This document shows, piece after piece, positions 13,101 to 26,200 of a DNA stretch of 64,000 nucleotides. The notes below the pieces were generated by a model. The model ran no database searches and was not told the origin of the DNA. It was given only the letters and a program-made list of their open reading frames with translations. The first letter of the stretch is position 1. Each line of letters opens with the position of its first letter. A program made the position numbers and the translations under genes. Source of the stretch: Serripes groenlandicus (taxonomy: Eukaryota; Mollusca; Bivalvia; Cardiida; Cardiidae); assembly GCA_031761405.1 (NCBI GenBank), contig JASEVX010000003.1, positions 116,526,247 through 116,590,246 of the forward strand, read 5' to 3'.

Positions 13101-16100
13101 TTCAATTGTGGAGATTTTCTATTTGTTGACAAAATACGTTTAAAGTCGTCTGCTATATAATTGTCGTATGAGGGAAAGGGTTAAACATGAAGTAGCTTAT
13201 GTTGATGTGCCATCAGACCGTGATACAGGTATAGTCTACAGTCAATTAAATTTCACAATAACGTTCACTATTAACTTACCAAACAGATGTGCAGGAATAT
13301 GACCACTATCTGGAAACTTATGCTCGCTGTAATACTCCTTCAAATGTCTACGCACGTACGTATGCAATTGGTCATACAAGGGACGCAACTCGACAAAGAG
13401 TTGTCGAAGGTCATCTTCGAAGGTTTCCGACTCGTACCAGGATCTCAAGTAAGCTCCCCTGTCTTCAAATTTACCTGGAAACATGGTTTGGTAGATTACT
13501 TATTAAAATTAGGTTGTTTTCATTTTGCTAACATTGACACGTGGTTTCTATTTTTAAATTAAGGTGTTTTTTGTCTGTCTTTTAGACGTAACCAAGTGGC
13601 TTTTCCATACTTAAATCAAGTTATTTTGGTATTGCGGACATAGGCAAGTGACTGTTCCATTGTTAAATGATTAAAACTGATTAGTAATGCTTATATTAAT
13701 CATGCTCGATGTCTGCTTAACCAGTACTCGCACCGTTTATGTGGATAGTCTTAAAGGCAGAACCCGCTGATCACGGGATTCGAACCCGGGACCCGTGTAC
13801 ATTTGGTACGGGAGGCCGACGCTCTACCACTGCACCACTGCCTATCACCAGGTAATTGACAAATTGTCATTTTTATGGCTGTGCCATATTTGTAGAGAAG
13901 TGCCAGCCGACGCATCCGTGCCGTGTTTTCAGGTCTATACTGTTGGGTGTTCAGCATGTATACCTTTATATTCCTAAAAATGAGCTATGTACTCTTCCAA
14001 TTGCATTCTGGACAAGACCTTTTTTTTTGTAAATAAAAATTGAGATGGTTACGCTTCTTGAATTGTTCTAGCTTAGTGGCGACGCATAATCATGCGATTC
14101 TTAAATACAATCAAGGGGGAATTATTTGAATAAAAGAAATTGTTAAATCGTTTTACTTCATTTATTTCATCTTTAATACAATTGGTCGGTAATTCAAAGG
14201 TCACAGTACTCGTCATGCACATATGGTCATTCTCTGAAAAAGCGGAGTCTATGAATTTGGAAAACTTCGTACACGGAGAACCGGATTGCTATGATATGGC
14301 CACATTCTTGCTTACAACGAGTAATTCGGCCAATACAAAGTTCATTAATTTAAACCCCTTTCCGCATACAGTAAATCAGCAATTGACAAGTTTCAAAATA
14401 TCATGGAAAACTACGGATAACCTCTAAAAACGACAGTTTAATTATTGAATAGGCTTAACAACAGTGCGAAACAAGACAAGCTCATCCTGAGCAATTTCTT
14501 CCTTAACACCATCAAGTTCACGTCTCGTTTGCTGTTCATGTATATACGTAAAAATTCATTTGGGCAAGGTGTGATACGTTGAAACATTTGCTAGTAACAT
14601 AATAAAATCAATCAACTGTCAGTACTTTAATTGTTTCTTACCTTCAGCTTTTACGGCCTGGTTGGATAAGTCTGCGAATGACTGATAGATGTCTCTCATT
14701 TTGTTACCACTAGCGTTCCGCCATCCTGTCCATATTCTTTGTAACTCGTCGTAATCACGAACTGTCGCCATCAAACCTTCCAGATCTGTGCGAAAAGACA
14801 ACGTTTGGGAAAATGCATTTAACCATTATTTTGCTGTTCATGACTTTTAACCCTTTCCCACCTGCAGACACATTTTGACTTAATATCAGCAGACGAATTT
14901 TGAAAACATTGTGGCCAAAGGTGAAATTGCTCATGATGAGCAATTTCTCCTTTTGCCACAATGTTTTTAACTTTATTTAACAGTTAAGCTATCGTTTATG
15001 GAGATTGTTCAGGTTTTTGTCACTTTGTTTCCATAGTCATCTGCTGCAGATTTGTTGTATGTGGGAAAGGGTTAACAGCATTTGTAAATACATTAATGCA
15101 CGAGTTTTATCAATTGCGAGCACGTGTACTAATTAGGCTAAATATTTTTTGTTTAACTGGAGCACAGCTAATTTAGCTGTTTGTTAACGTGTTTGTTTCT
15201 TTGTTTGGTGTTTTACATCGCTGTCAACAGTACGAGTATTTCAATCATATGACGGCATTTCATTGGTTTACCAGTTCATATGGTGAGTATATCTTATGAT
15301 GGTGAGTATATATTGTGATGGTGAGTAAATCTTGTGATGGTGAGTATATCTTGTGATGGTGAGTATATATTGTGATGGTGAGTATATCTTGTGATGGTGA
15401 GTATATCTTGTGATGGTGAGTATATATTGTGATGGTGAGTATATCTTATGATGGTGAGTATATATTGTGATGGTGAGTATATTTTGTGATGGTGAGTATA
15501 TCTTATGATGGTGAGTATATATTGTGATGGTGAGTATATATTGTGATGGTGAGTATATCTTATGATGGTGAGTATATATTGTGATGGTGAGTATATATTG
15601 TGATGGTGAGTATATATTGTGATGGTGAGTATATCTTATGATGGTGAGTATATATTGTGATGGTGAGTATATCTTATGATGGTGAGTATATATTGTGATG
15701 GTGAGTATATCTTATGATGGTGAGTATATATTGTGATGGTGAGTATATCTTATGATGGTGAGTATATATTGTGATGGTGAGTATATATTGTGATGGTGAG
15801 TATATATTGTGATGGTGAGTATATATTGTGATGGTGAGTATATCTTATGATGGTGAGTATATATTGTGATGGTGAGTATATCTTATGATGGTGAGTATAT
15901 CTTGTGATGGTGAGTATATATTGTGATGGTGAGTATATATTGTGATGGTGAGTATATCTTATGATGGTAAGTATATCTTGTGATGGTGAGTATATCTTAT
16001 GATGGTGAGTATATATTGTGATGGTGAGTATATCTTATGATGGTGAGTATATATTGTGATGGTGAGTATATATTGTGAAGGTGAGTATATCTTATGATGG

Positions 16101-17214
16101 TGAGTATATATTGTGATGGTGAGTATATCTTGTGATATTGAGTATATCTTGTGATGGTGAGTATATCTTGTGATGGTGAGTACATCTTGTGATGGTGAGT
16201 ATATATTGTGATGGTGAGTATATATTGTGATGGTGAGTATATATTGTGATGGTGAGTATATCTTATGATGGTGAGTATATCTTGTGATGGTGAGTATATC
16301 TTATGATGGTGAGTATATATTGTGATGGTGAGTATATCTTATGATGGTGAGTATATATTGTGATGGTGAGTATATATTGTGAAGGTGAGTATATCTTATG
16401 ATGGTGAGTATATATTGTGATGGTGAGTATATCTTGTGATGGTGAGTATATCTTGTGATGGTGAGTATATCTTGTGATGGTGAGTATATCTTATGATGGT
16501 GAGTATATCTTATGATGGTGGGTATATCTTGTGATGGTGAGTATATCTTATGATGGTGAGTATATATTGTGATGGTGAGTATATCTTATGATGGTGAGTA
16601 TATCTTGTGATGGTGAGTATATCTTATGATGGTGAGTATATCTTATGATGGTGAGTATATCTTATGACGGTGAGTATATCTTGACATCAGCACATCAGTG
16701 GTAATCCGAGTATTACGAGTATTTTAATTATATTAATGCGTTTCATTGGTTTACATCATAATACTCCACGAGAAAACCAACAGTATGGACTATGTGTAAT
16801 ATATCGACCCAGAGCAGCCAGTTCAGTCCGCGCCGGCTGATCTGGGACGGCACATTCCGTCTCAGGGGGATAGAGGTAAAGAGTAATGACTCCCGAAACA
16901 GAAAATCCACAGGAGGTGAAAATGTTCTGTCCAGGTTAGACTGCGCGGCATGCTTAAGCTGATCCGTGTAGATTCTTTACGTAGAGTCCACAATGTTGGT
17001 TTTCTCGTGGGACGGCTCATATCTAGCTACTTACTGTTCCTTTCATATTTATTATTTTATAAGCAAAGAGAACGCCACACACGTATCAAGAAACACTGGC
17101 GATGAAACCATTTGAAACCGGAAGTTCACAGGATACGGGTACTTCGTAATGCGTGATTTGTTTATTGGAAAGGTGTTTAACGCATCTTTGAACAGTATTT
17201 CAGCTTGCCTTATG

Positions 17215-17245
<31 letters not shown>

Positions 17246-20200
17246 GGTTTAACGCCGTTTTTAACAATTTCTCAGTTATATCACGGCGGCCAGTTCACCT
17301 ACTCATGCATTTCCTGGTTTTCTCACACCAGTACTCCACACAACAATCTTCCCAAAGCAACTGGCTGTTTTTCCACATATAATTAGCCCATTGGTTGCCT
17401 TATGTGTGAGCCACTACTAGCAATGTGGGATGTTATTACATCTGCGTACAGTGAACACTCGGGAAATATCAGAGTCTTAACCCTTTCCCAAATACAACAC
17501 ATCTTCAGCAGACGACTTCCAAAACATATTGGCAAAGACATAACAAATCTCCATAAATGAGCGCTTAATTATTAAAAAAGAGTTGAGAAAACATTAGACA
17601 AAATAAGAAATTGCTAGTTTTTGAACAATTTCTTCTTTGGTCACAATGTTTTCAAATGTCGTGTACCGCCAAGGCGTCTATATATGGGAAAGTGTTAATA
17701 GTCCGATTATCTATCATATAGACCTCAATGCATCGTCTGACATAACACAGTTATAATCGTAACCCTAGTTGTACGTAAATATCACTTTAAATGATGCCAT
17801 ATCGGAGAAGGTTTTGATTGGTTGGGGGCTTAACGCCATTTACAACAATTTTACATTCTTGTCACGGCGGCCAGTTCACCTACTAATGTTTTTCCTAGCT
17901 TTCTGACACCATTACTCCACACAACATATTTTCCAAGCAACTGGCTGCTTTTCCACATAGACTGTAAGCCAATTGGTGAAAGACGAATGACGATTGTCAC
18001 AGTGACTCTTGTCAAACGTCGGAAAGAAAGTTGGCCGAGCTGGGATTCGAACTCACAACCCATGGATTGACAACCCGTGTCGCTACCAACTGAGTTACCG
18101 GTGCTCGGAAAAGCAGTAAGGCCCCAGATCGTCATAGCAACATACAAACAATTTAAATTTTGTTTTCAGAAGCTAAATCCTTTCCCAAATAATGACGCTG
18201 TTTGACGCTATGGATCAAACTTCTTTTGCAAACATTGTGTTATAGAAATAAATTCCTCAGTAATTTTCTCCCTTCGTCACAATGTTTTCAACCTTATTCA
18301 AGAAGTATACTTTCTTTTACAGACAGTTTTAATAAGTTTGCCAAGATGTTTCCAAAGTCTGCGACAGGTTTGTTGCATGCTGGAAAGAGTAAATAAATAC
18401 AAAGGAATCTTTACTTTCCATACGGCACGAAACATTAAATTCTTGAAAAAGGCATTCTGGTATTTTATCATACCCTATTGAATTATGGGTACTCATCGTT
18501 TATTGGCAATTTTATGAATAGTAAATACCGACTATAGAAATATGTAACGTTTTGTCAAACATGATTAACCCTTTCCCTCATACGACAATTCTGCAGCAGA
18601 CGACTTTGAACGTATTTTGTCAAAAAATTGAAAATCTCCATAATTAGATGGATAACCTATGACTAAAAGTGGAAAAACATTGTGGCAAAAGAAGAAATTG
18701 CACGTTTTGTGCAATTTCTTCTTTTGTCACTATGTTTTTAAATTGTCGTCTTCAGAAGGGGCGTCAGAAAGCGTAGAAGTATGAAGATATATGAGGGGAA
18801 GGGTTAAACATCAATGAGCCATACTACAGTTAACCCATTACTTCACATGACTTTTTTATATGTCGTCTGCTTTACAATAATCAGACGAACAATTTCACCA
18901 ATCTAGACAACTAGATAAAGAGTTATATTGATTAAGTGTTGGAAATATTGAAATAAAAGGTGAAATTGCTCGTTTTGAGCAATTTAACCTTTTATTGCAA
19001 TGTTTTCAAAGGTTATCTGCAAAAATAGGCGTCAAATGTCGTCTGTGGGAAGTATTGGGTTAAACGCCTTTAACCATTTCCCACATAATACAATTAGGCA
19101 ACTGATGACTTCGAAGACATCCAGGTAGAAATATAAAGACATTTCTTTAAATGAAGTATATGACATTGTAACAGAGTTGAAAACATTATGGCAAAAGGAG
19201 AAATTGTTCATTTTCAGCAAATCCTTCTTTTGTCACATTGTTGTTTTAACATTCATCCGCTGCTTTAAATTCATATTTGCGTGAGAGAAAGTGTTAACGA
19301 GTTTGCGATACATTTCATGACGCATTCATATCAGATTAAATAGGCGCCCTTCCTTCTTGCGGTTACAAAGTCAATGCGACATGCGTCATTCGTCTTCCAC
19401 CAATGGGCTAAGTCTATGTAGAAAAGCAGCCAGTTGCCTGGGAAGATTGTTGTGTGGAGTACTGGTGTGAGAAAACCAGGAAATGCATGAGTAGGTCCAC
19501 CGGCCGCCGTGATATAACTGAGAAATTGTTAAAATCGGCGTTAAACCCCAATTAATCAATCAATCAATCAATCAATCTTGTGGTTACGTGTACTTAACCC
19601 ATCCCAGAAGCAAATACATGTTCCAAAACCCGCCACCCACCATAACAACGGGTGATAAAATGTAACGGCCATTTTGGATATATCCCAACATCCGTCTACC
19701 GTACCTTTGTCGATTCAATACATTGACAATATCGAGGGATTGGCGTGAAACGGTTGTAACTAAAATCGGCATTTGTTTTACCAATCACCTCGCCATAAAG
19801 TCTTTATAAGCGTTAAATTATTTTTCTTGGTAAACAATGGAAATTAAGGTGTCATTGCTCGTTCTAAGCAATGGCACTTAAATTTGCATTGTTTTTAAAC
19901 GGGTCAAAATTGCGCCTAAACCAGTGATTTCAAAATAGGTTTTTAGTTACATCCGATTCACGCCAAGCCCACGATATGCTTACCTGGATCCATGGATTTA
20001 CAGTCGGTGCTTGTATTGCACCATTTAGCTTCACTGTAGATTTCAATCATCTTGGATTGTAAACCTGTAATCTGGAGTAGCATGAAACAGTTTTAACCCT
20101 TTAAACACATAGAGACGCTCTGTGACGCCTCTGCAGCAGACGACTTTTGACCTTGTGACAAAAGGAGAAATTGCTCAAAACGAGCAACTTCTCCATTTGC

Positions 20201-23200
20201 CACACATTTTTTCAATTCTATTCAATAATTATACTATCAATTATAGAAATATTCATTTTTTCATCGAGATGATTTCAAACTCATCTGCTACAGATTTGCT
20301 GTATGTGGGAAAGGCTGGGGCGTAGCTCCGTTTAGGCACTGAAGGCACGTGCCTACACATTTGTTCTCAAAATGCCCCCAAAATGCAGCAGCGGCGATAG
20401 ACATCTGCGTAATGTATCGACCAGATCAGCCTGCGCTGTCCGCGCAGACTGATCCGGCCGACACATTCCGTCTTAGGGGGATAGATGTATAGAGTAGTTA
20501 TTCCTGAAACAGAAAATCCACAGGAGGCGAAAAGTGTCTATCCGGGTAGGCCTGATATACTTAGGCTGATCCGGGTCGATACTTTACGCAGAGTCCACAA
20601 TGTTGATTTTCTCACGAGACACATTGATTATTGCAAAGCTACGCCCCTGAAAGGGCTAAAGGAGGACAATGTCCTGATAATCTGACACGGCCGGTAAGGG
20701 CTTAATACGGATCTCTCCATATCGGGGGTTTAGGGGTATGTATCACTTTCCGACATACAACAAGTCGGCAGCAGACGTCATCACAAATATTGACAAAAAC
20801 ATCTTCATAAATAAAGGTTTTTTTTATTGAGAAGAGTTGAAAACAAAGGAGAAATTGCTCTTTTTGAGCAAAATTTCTCCTTTTGTCACAGTGTTTTCAA
20901 AAGTGGTCTGCAGCAGATGCGTCTGCACGTGGGAAAAGGGTACCGTATGACATTTGTTTTACATAGACAATCGGTTACAATCGTTGGATAATTATCCGTG
21001 CACGTTGCGCGATTACCGGCAATACACGGATGACTGGGATCAGTTATTGCGATTGCGTCCGTAAACAATCCTTCTTAACCAATAACCGAAATGTAAACAT
21101 CCTCATCAAGCCCCGCCCTGCAGGTTCACATACGCGGTATTAATACATAAATCTACCCTTTCCAAGATACAACCAATCAGCAGCAGACAACCTTGAAACC
21201 ACCGAGAAACGTTTATATAAATGCAAACTTAATTATTAAATGTATTTGAAAACATTATGACAAAAGCTGAACTTGTTCGTTATGAGCATTTTCTCTTTTT
21301 GCCACAGTGTTTTCAAAATTCATCTGTTGCAAATGCGTCAAAATCCTTCCGCAAGTGTTAAAGGTTTCTGAAAGGCAACGTTATACCGTATTCGTGGAGG
21401 TATGGTATTTTCTTTCAACATGCATGCATACACCAGAGAGTTCACGTTAAACTTGTCTACACTTTTCCACTTGCAGATGTATTTTGACGCATTAACACCG
21501 GGCGACTTTTGATGCGCAATTTCTTCTCTGGCAATAATGTTTTCATTTGTAATCAATTATCATTTGAAGATATTTTTTAATATTTTAGCCTATATTTTCA
21601 AAGTCGTCTCTGCAGATTTGTTGTATGGGGGAAGGGGTATCTGCACCAGTCACTTTTAAAAAGTAGTATTTGGAGAATAAAATAAAAACTGAGAAGAAAT
21701 GTTAAACCTAGCAAACGTCGCCTGTTCCCACGTTTCTTAACACTTTAATTTAAAATGAGGAATCCGCTGAGGTCGAGTGGTTAGCGTTGAAGATTTCGAA
21801 ACCGGGTGTCCCGGATTCGATCCCCGTCGCGGCACTACGGTCATGGTGGAGTGCCCTTGTGCAAGGCACGTTTTCTAGCCTAGTACTGGTTTGATTACCC
21901 AGGGATCATCATGAATAAGTGAACTGTCGCCGTGATATAACTGAAATAATGTTGAAAGCGGCGTAAAACCCAAATAAATAAATAATTAAATTCAAAATGA
22001 CTATTCCAACGTTCAAACTACACCTTTTTTACGATGCACTATTGTAATAACATATTGGGTAAACATGATTGGTTAGCGATGAGGGGTTGTTTTCTCGTGG
22101 AGCGGCTCATATAGTGTGTTCATACCTACTTGCACCTACTGACACACTGCTGGAAGTGTAGCCCTACTAGTTTTATGTAAGCATGTTTTAAAATGATAAC
22201 CGGCATCATGTGTGTTGTAAGACCTTATGAAAATTTATACACGACGTAATTACATGTGTTTTCAGACCTTATGAAAATTTATACACGACGTAATTACATG
22301 TGTTGCCAGACCTTATGAAAATACATACACGACGTAATTAGTCGCCGGGCAGAAGCCCGCGACTTCTATTTTTAATAGGTTTTCGGAAATCACATGGGAG
22401 GGGGGGTTATTATTAGATAAAAAAAATTTAAATGTCTTGAACATATATTACAATTGCGTTTGTTTAAAATCACTAAGTTATGACACATTTAAAATGAAAT
22501 AAATATTCCGATGTTTTAAGTATGTGCAGTTTCTTTATTTTGACTTGCATTTACGTTTTTGTGTTTTATTTACGAAGACAAAACAGTCCCTATTAGCCAG
22601 ACTGCGATACTTTATTTTCATAAACTATGTAATCAAAAGGCGATAACTACAAACCTTTACGTCGCACAGTCTAATTTTTTTACATACGCGCACCTGCTTG
22701 CAGAAGACTATCGATACGACAATCACTTCGAATTCTCCTTTTAATAGATAAGTATCAACATAAACTGGTAACAGAAACAAAAATAAGAAATATTTTGTGA
22801 AAATATGTCTCAAATATAAGCCTGTTTATCGGTCGTGAACGTCGAAACGCCTTTTCCTCAGTTTGTGACCTAGTTTCATAATGCCAAAATGTAAACAAAG
22901 CGAAGTAACCGGAAGTAAAATGTAAACTTAGAAAAGTGACTTGTTTATGCAGACAAAAAATGTCGCACGACGAATTGATTTCTTAAACGTCACGAAACGA
23001 GTGCATGGGTCGAATGTAGGAGAAAGAAAGATAATATAGAAATGCTTTTTTCACTCGAATGCAGTGGAATAAAACATGCACTAAAGCTTTGCCTGATTTT
23101 TTATTCACTGTCTTCGATGTCTGACACTACGCCTCGATTTGACACACGAGGGTCAACATTTCGAAAGAATGCTCAAACACCTTATAACAGATAGATAGCT

Positions 23201-26200
23201 AATATTACACACTTGAATGATTAAATATATGTGATTATAAATGTTTCTTTGGCTTGAAACAAATTAAGAGAAGAACAAACTCTGATAAACAATAGATTTA
23301 GAAATAAAGAAAATCTGCTCTTTCGCACCCAATTAATTTCATACTTGCCACCTATTAAATAGTAATGGGACTCGCAATTGGCATTTCTCTTGCGCCAAAC
23401 ATATATTGTATGCATCAACGATTTAGCTGATATGTTGTTTCAAGTGTGGTCTACTTTTTAAACATATGAGGATAAATTTTAACATCTGTGAAATATTTAT
23501 TATAATTATTATTAAAAAGGAGGAAGTTCATGTCTTCAGCAATTTAACCGTTTTCTCAATGTTTTAAGCGTTTAAAGGTTTTCATTGTTGCTTCAGACGT
23601 GGAAAGGGTTTAATAGCTTTTTATTGCATGAAGATTTAAATCCCAAAATGTATTAATTTGTTGTGGTTTTATTGACAAATACAAAACATCAAAAATCCTG
23701 ACCAAAAGAAATCCTGAAATTTGTAGATCTATGTGGAATTTCAAAAATCCTGGAATTAGTCCTTATGAAAACATTATGTGTATCTTTAGACTAATGAAAG
23801 TCAAGAATACATGTGTGTTTAAAAATAAATCAATGCAGTCTTTTCCGGCGACATTGATGCCTTGCATCAACTTTCTCTTGTTACATGTATTGCCAGATCG
23901 TGGGAAAGGGTACAGTGTAAGCTCAGATCAGCCTGTACCTCTTCTGAGTCTTACAACATGATCTACATAAGTTGACACAAGCTTCTACTAGTTATTTATT
24001 ATAGTCCAAATAATGAAATAGTGGGATTCATCAGTGTAATATCCAGTCGGTTTCAATTGCGAACCACTTTAAAATGTTTTTTTCTGACAGCATAAACAGT
24101 ATGCGCACTTTAAAATGGTTCACCAATTCTTATTGAATACTCAAAATAGGCGATACGCAGTTTCTATTGAAAACATGCCTCGCTTAAAACCCCAAACAAA
24201 TCCAATTAACATTTATAGATTCTTTTTGTAATTGTGTATGCAGGCCAGTAAGTGTGTAAACATAACATAATATTGACTCTTATCATTTTTCGTAACCCTT
24301 CACAAACCTTTAACCATGTTTTCTTTGTACTTTCCACATCTTTGAATTTATTTTATATTGGCGTTTCATGTTTAATTTAAACTTAAACTTATTTATTTTA
24401 CATCGATTGCGAAACAAGCTTTAAGCTTATATTAATCACGCTCGATGTCTGCTTCCTGGATGCTTAACCAGTACTCGCGCCGATTGTGTGGAAGAATCCC
24501 GAAGTCAGGACCCGCTCATCACGGGACTCGAACCAGGGACCTTTGATACGAGAGGCCGACGCTCTACCTCTGTACCACTGTCTTCCACAATAAGTTTCAT
24601 GTGAATCCGACTTTCAATACTCCTCAGAACTTTGACTAAAACTGTTGTCAGGGTGTATCGTCATTAAAACTGTTGTCAGGGTGTATCGTCATTAAAACTG
24701 TTGTCAGGGTGTATCGTCATTACAACTGTTGTCAGGGTGTATCGTCATTACAACTGTTGTCAGGGTGTATCGTCATTAAAACTGTTGTCAGGGTGTATCG
24801 TCATTAAAACTGTTGTCAGGGTGTATCGTCATTAAAACTGTTGTCAGGGTGTATCGTCATTACAACTGTTGTCAGGGTGTATCGTCATTACAACTGTTGT
24901 CAGGGTGTATCGTCACTAAAACTGTTGTCAGGGTGTATCGTCATTAAAACTGTTGTCAGGGTGTATCGTCATTAAAACTGTTGTCAGGGTGTATCGTCAC
25001 TAAAACTGTTGTCAGGGTGTATCGTCATTACAACTGTTGTCAGGGTGTATCGTCATTAAAACTGTTGTCAGGGTGTATCGTCATTACAACTGTTGTCAGG
25101 GTGTATCGTCATTAAAACTGTTGTCAGGGTGTATCGTCATTAAAACTGTTGTCAGGGTGTATCTTCACTAAAACTGTTGTCAGGGTGTATCGTCATTAAA
25201 AATGTTGTCAGGGTGTATCGTCATTAAAACTGTTGTCAGGGTGTATCGTCACTAAAACTGTTGTCAGGGTGTATCGTCATTACAACTGTTGTCAGGGTGT
25301 ATCGTCATTAAAACTGTTGTCAGGGTGTATCGTCATTACAACTGTTGTCAGGGTGTATCGTCATTAAAACTGTTGTCAGGGTGTATCGTCATTAAAACTG
25401 TTGTCAGGGTGTATCGTCATTAAAACTGTTGTCAGGGTGTATCGTCATTAAAACTGTTGTCAGGGTGTATCGTCATTAAAACTGTTGTCAGGGTGTATCG
25501 TCATTACAACTGTTGTCAGGGTGTATCGTCATTAAAACTGTTGTCAGGGTGTATCGTCATTACAACTGTTGTCAGGGTGTATCGTCATTAAAACTGTTGT
25601 CAGGGTGTATCGTCATTAAAACTGTTGTCAGGGTGTATCGTCATTAAAACTGTTGTCAGGGTGTATCGTCATTAAAACTGTTGTCAGGGTGTATCGTCAT
25701 TACAACTGTTGTCAGGGTGTATCGTCATTAAAACTGTTGTCAGGGTGTATCGTCATTAAAACTGTTGTCAGGGTGTATCGTCATTAAAACTGTTGTCAGG
25801 GTGTATCGTCATTAAAACTGTTGTCAGGGTGTATCGTCATTACAACTGTTGTCAGGGTGTATCGTCATTAAAACTGTTGTCAGGGTGTATCGTCATTAAA
25901 ACTGTTGTCAGGGTGTATCGTCATTAAAACTGTTGTCAGGGTGTATCGTCATTACAACTGTTGTCAGGGTGTATCGTCATTAAAACTGTTGTCAGGGTGT
26001 ATCGTCATTAAAACTGTTGTCAGGGTGTATCGTCATTAAAACTGTTGTCAGGGTGTATCGTTATTAAAACTGTTTTCAGGGTGTATCGTCATTAAAACTG
26101 TTGTCAGGGTGTATCGTCAGTTGTCAGGGTGTATCGTCATTAAAACTATTGTCAGGGTGTATCGTCACTAAAGATGTTGTCAGGGTGTATCGTCACTAAA

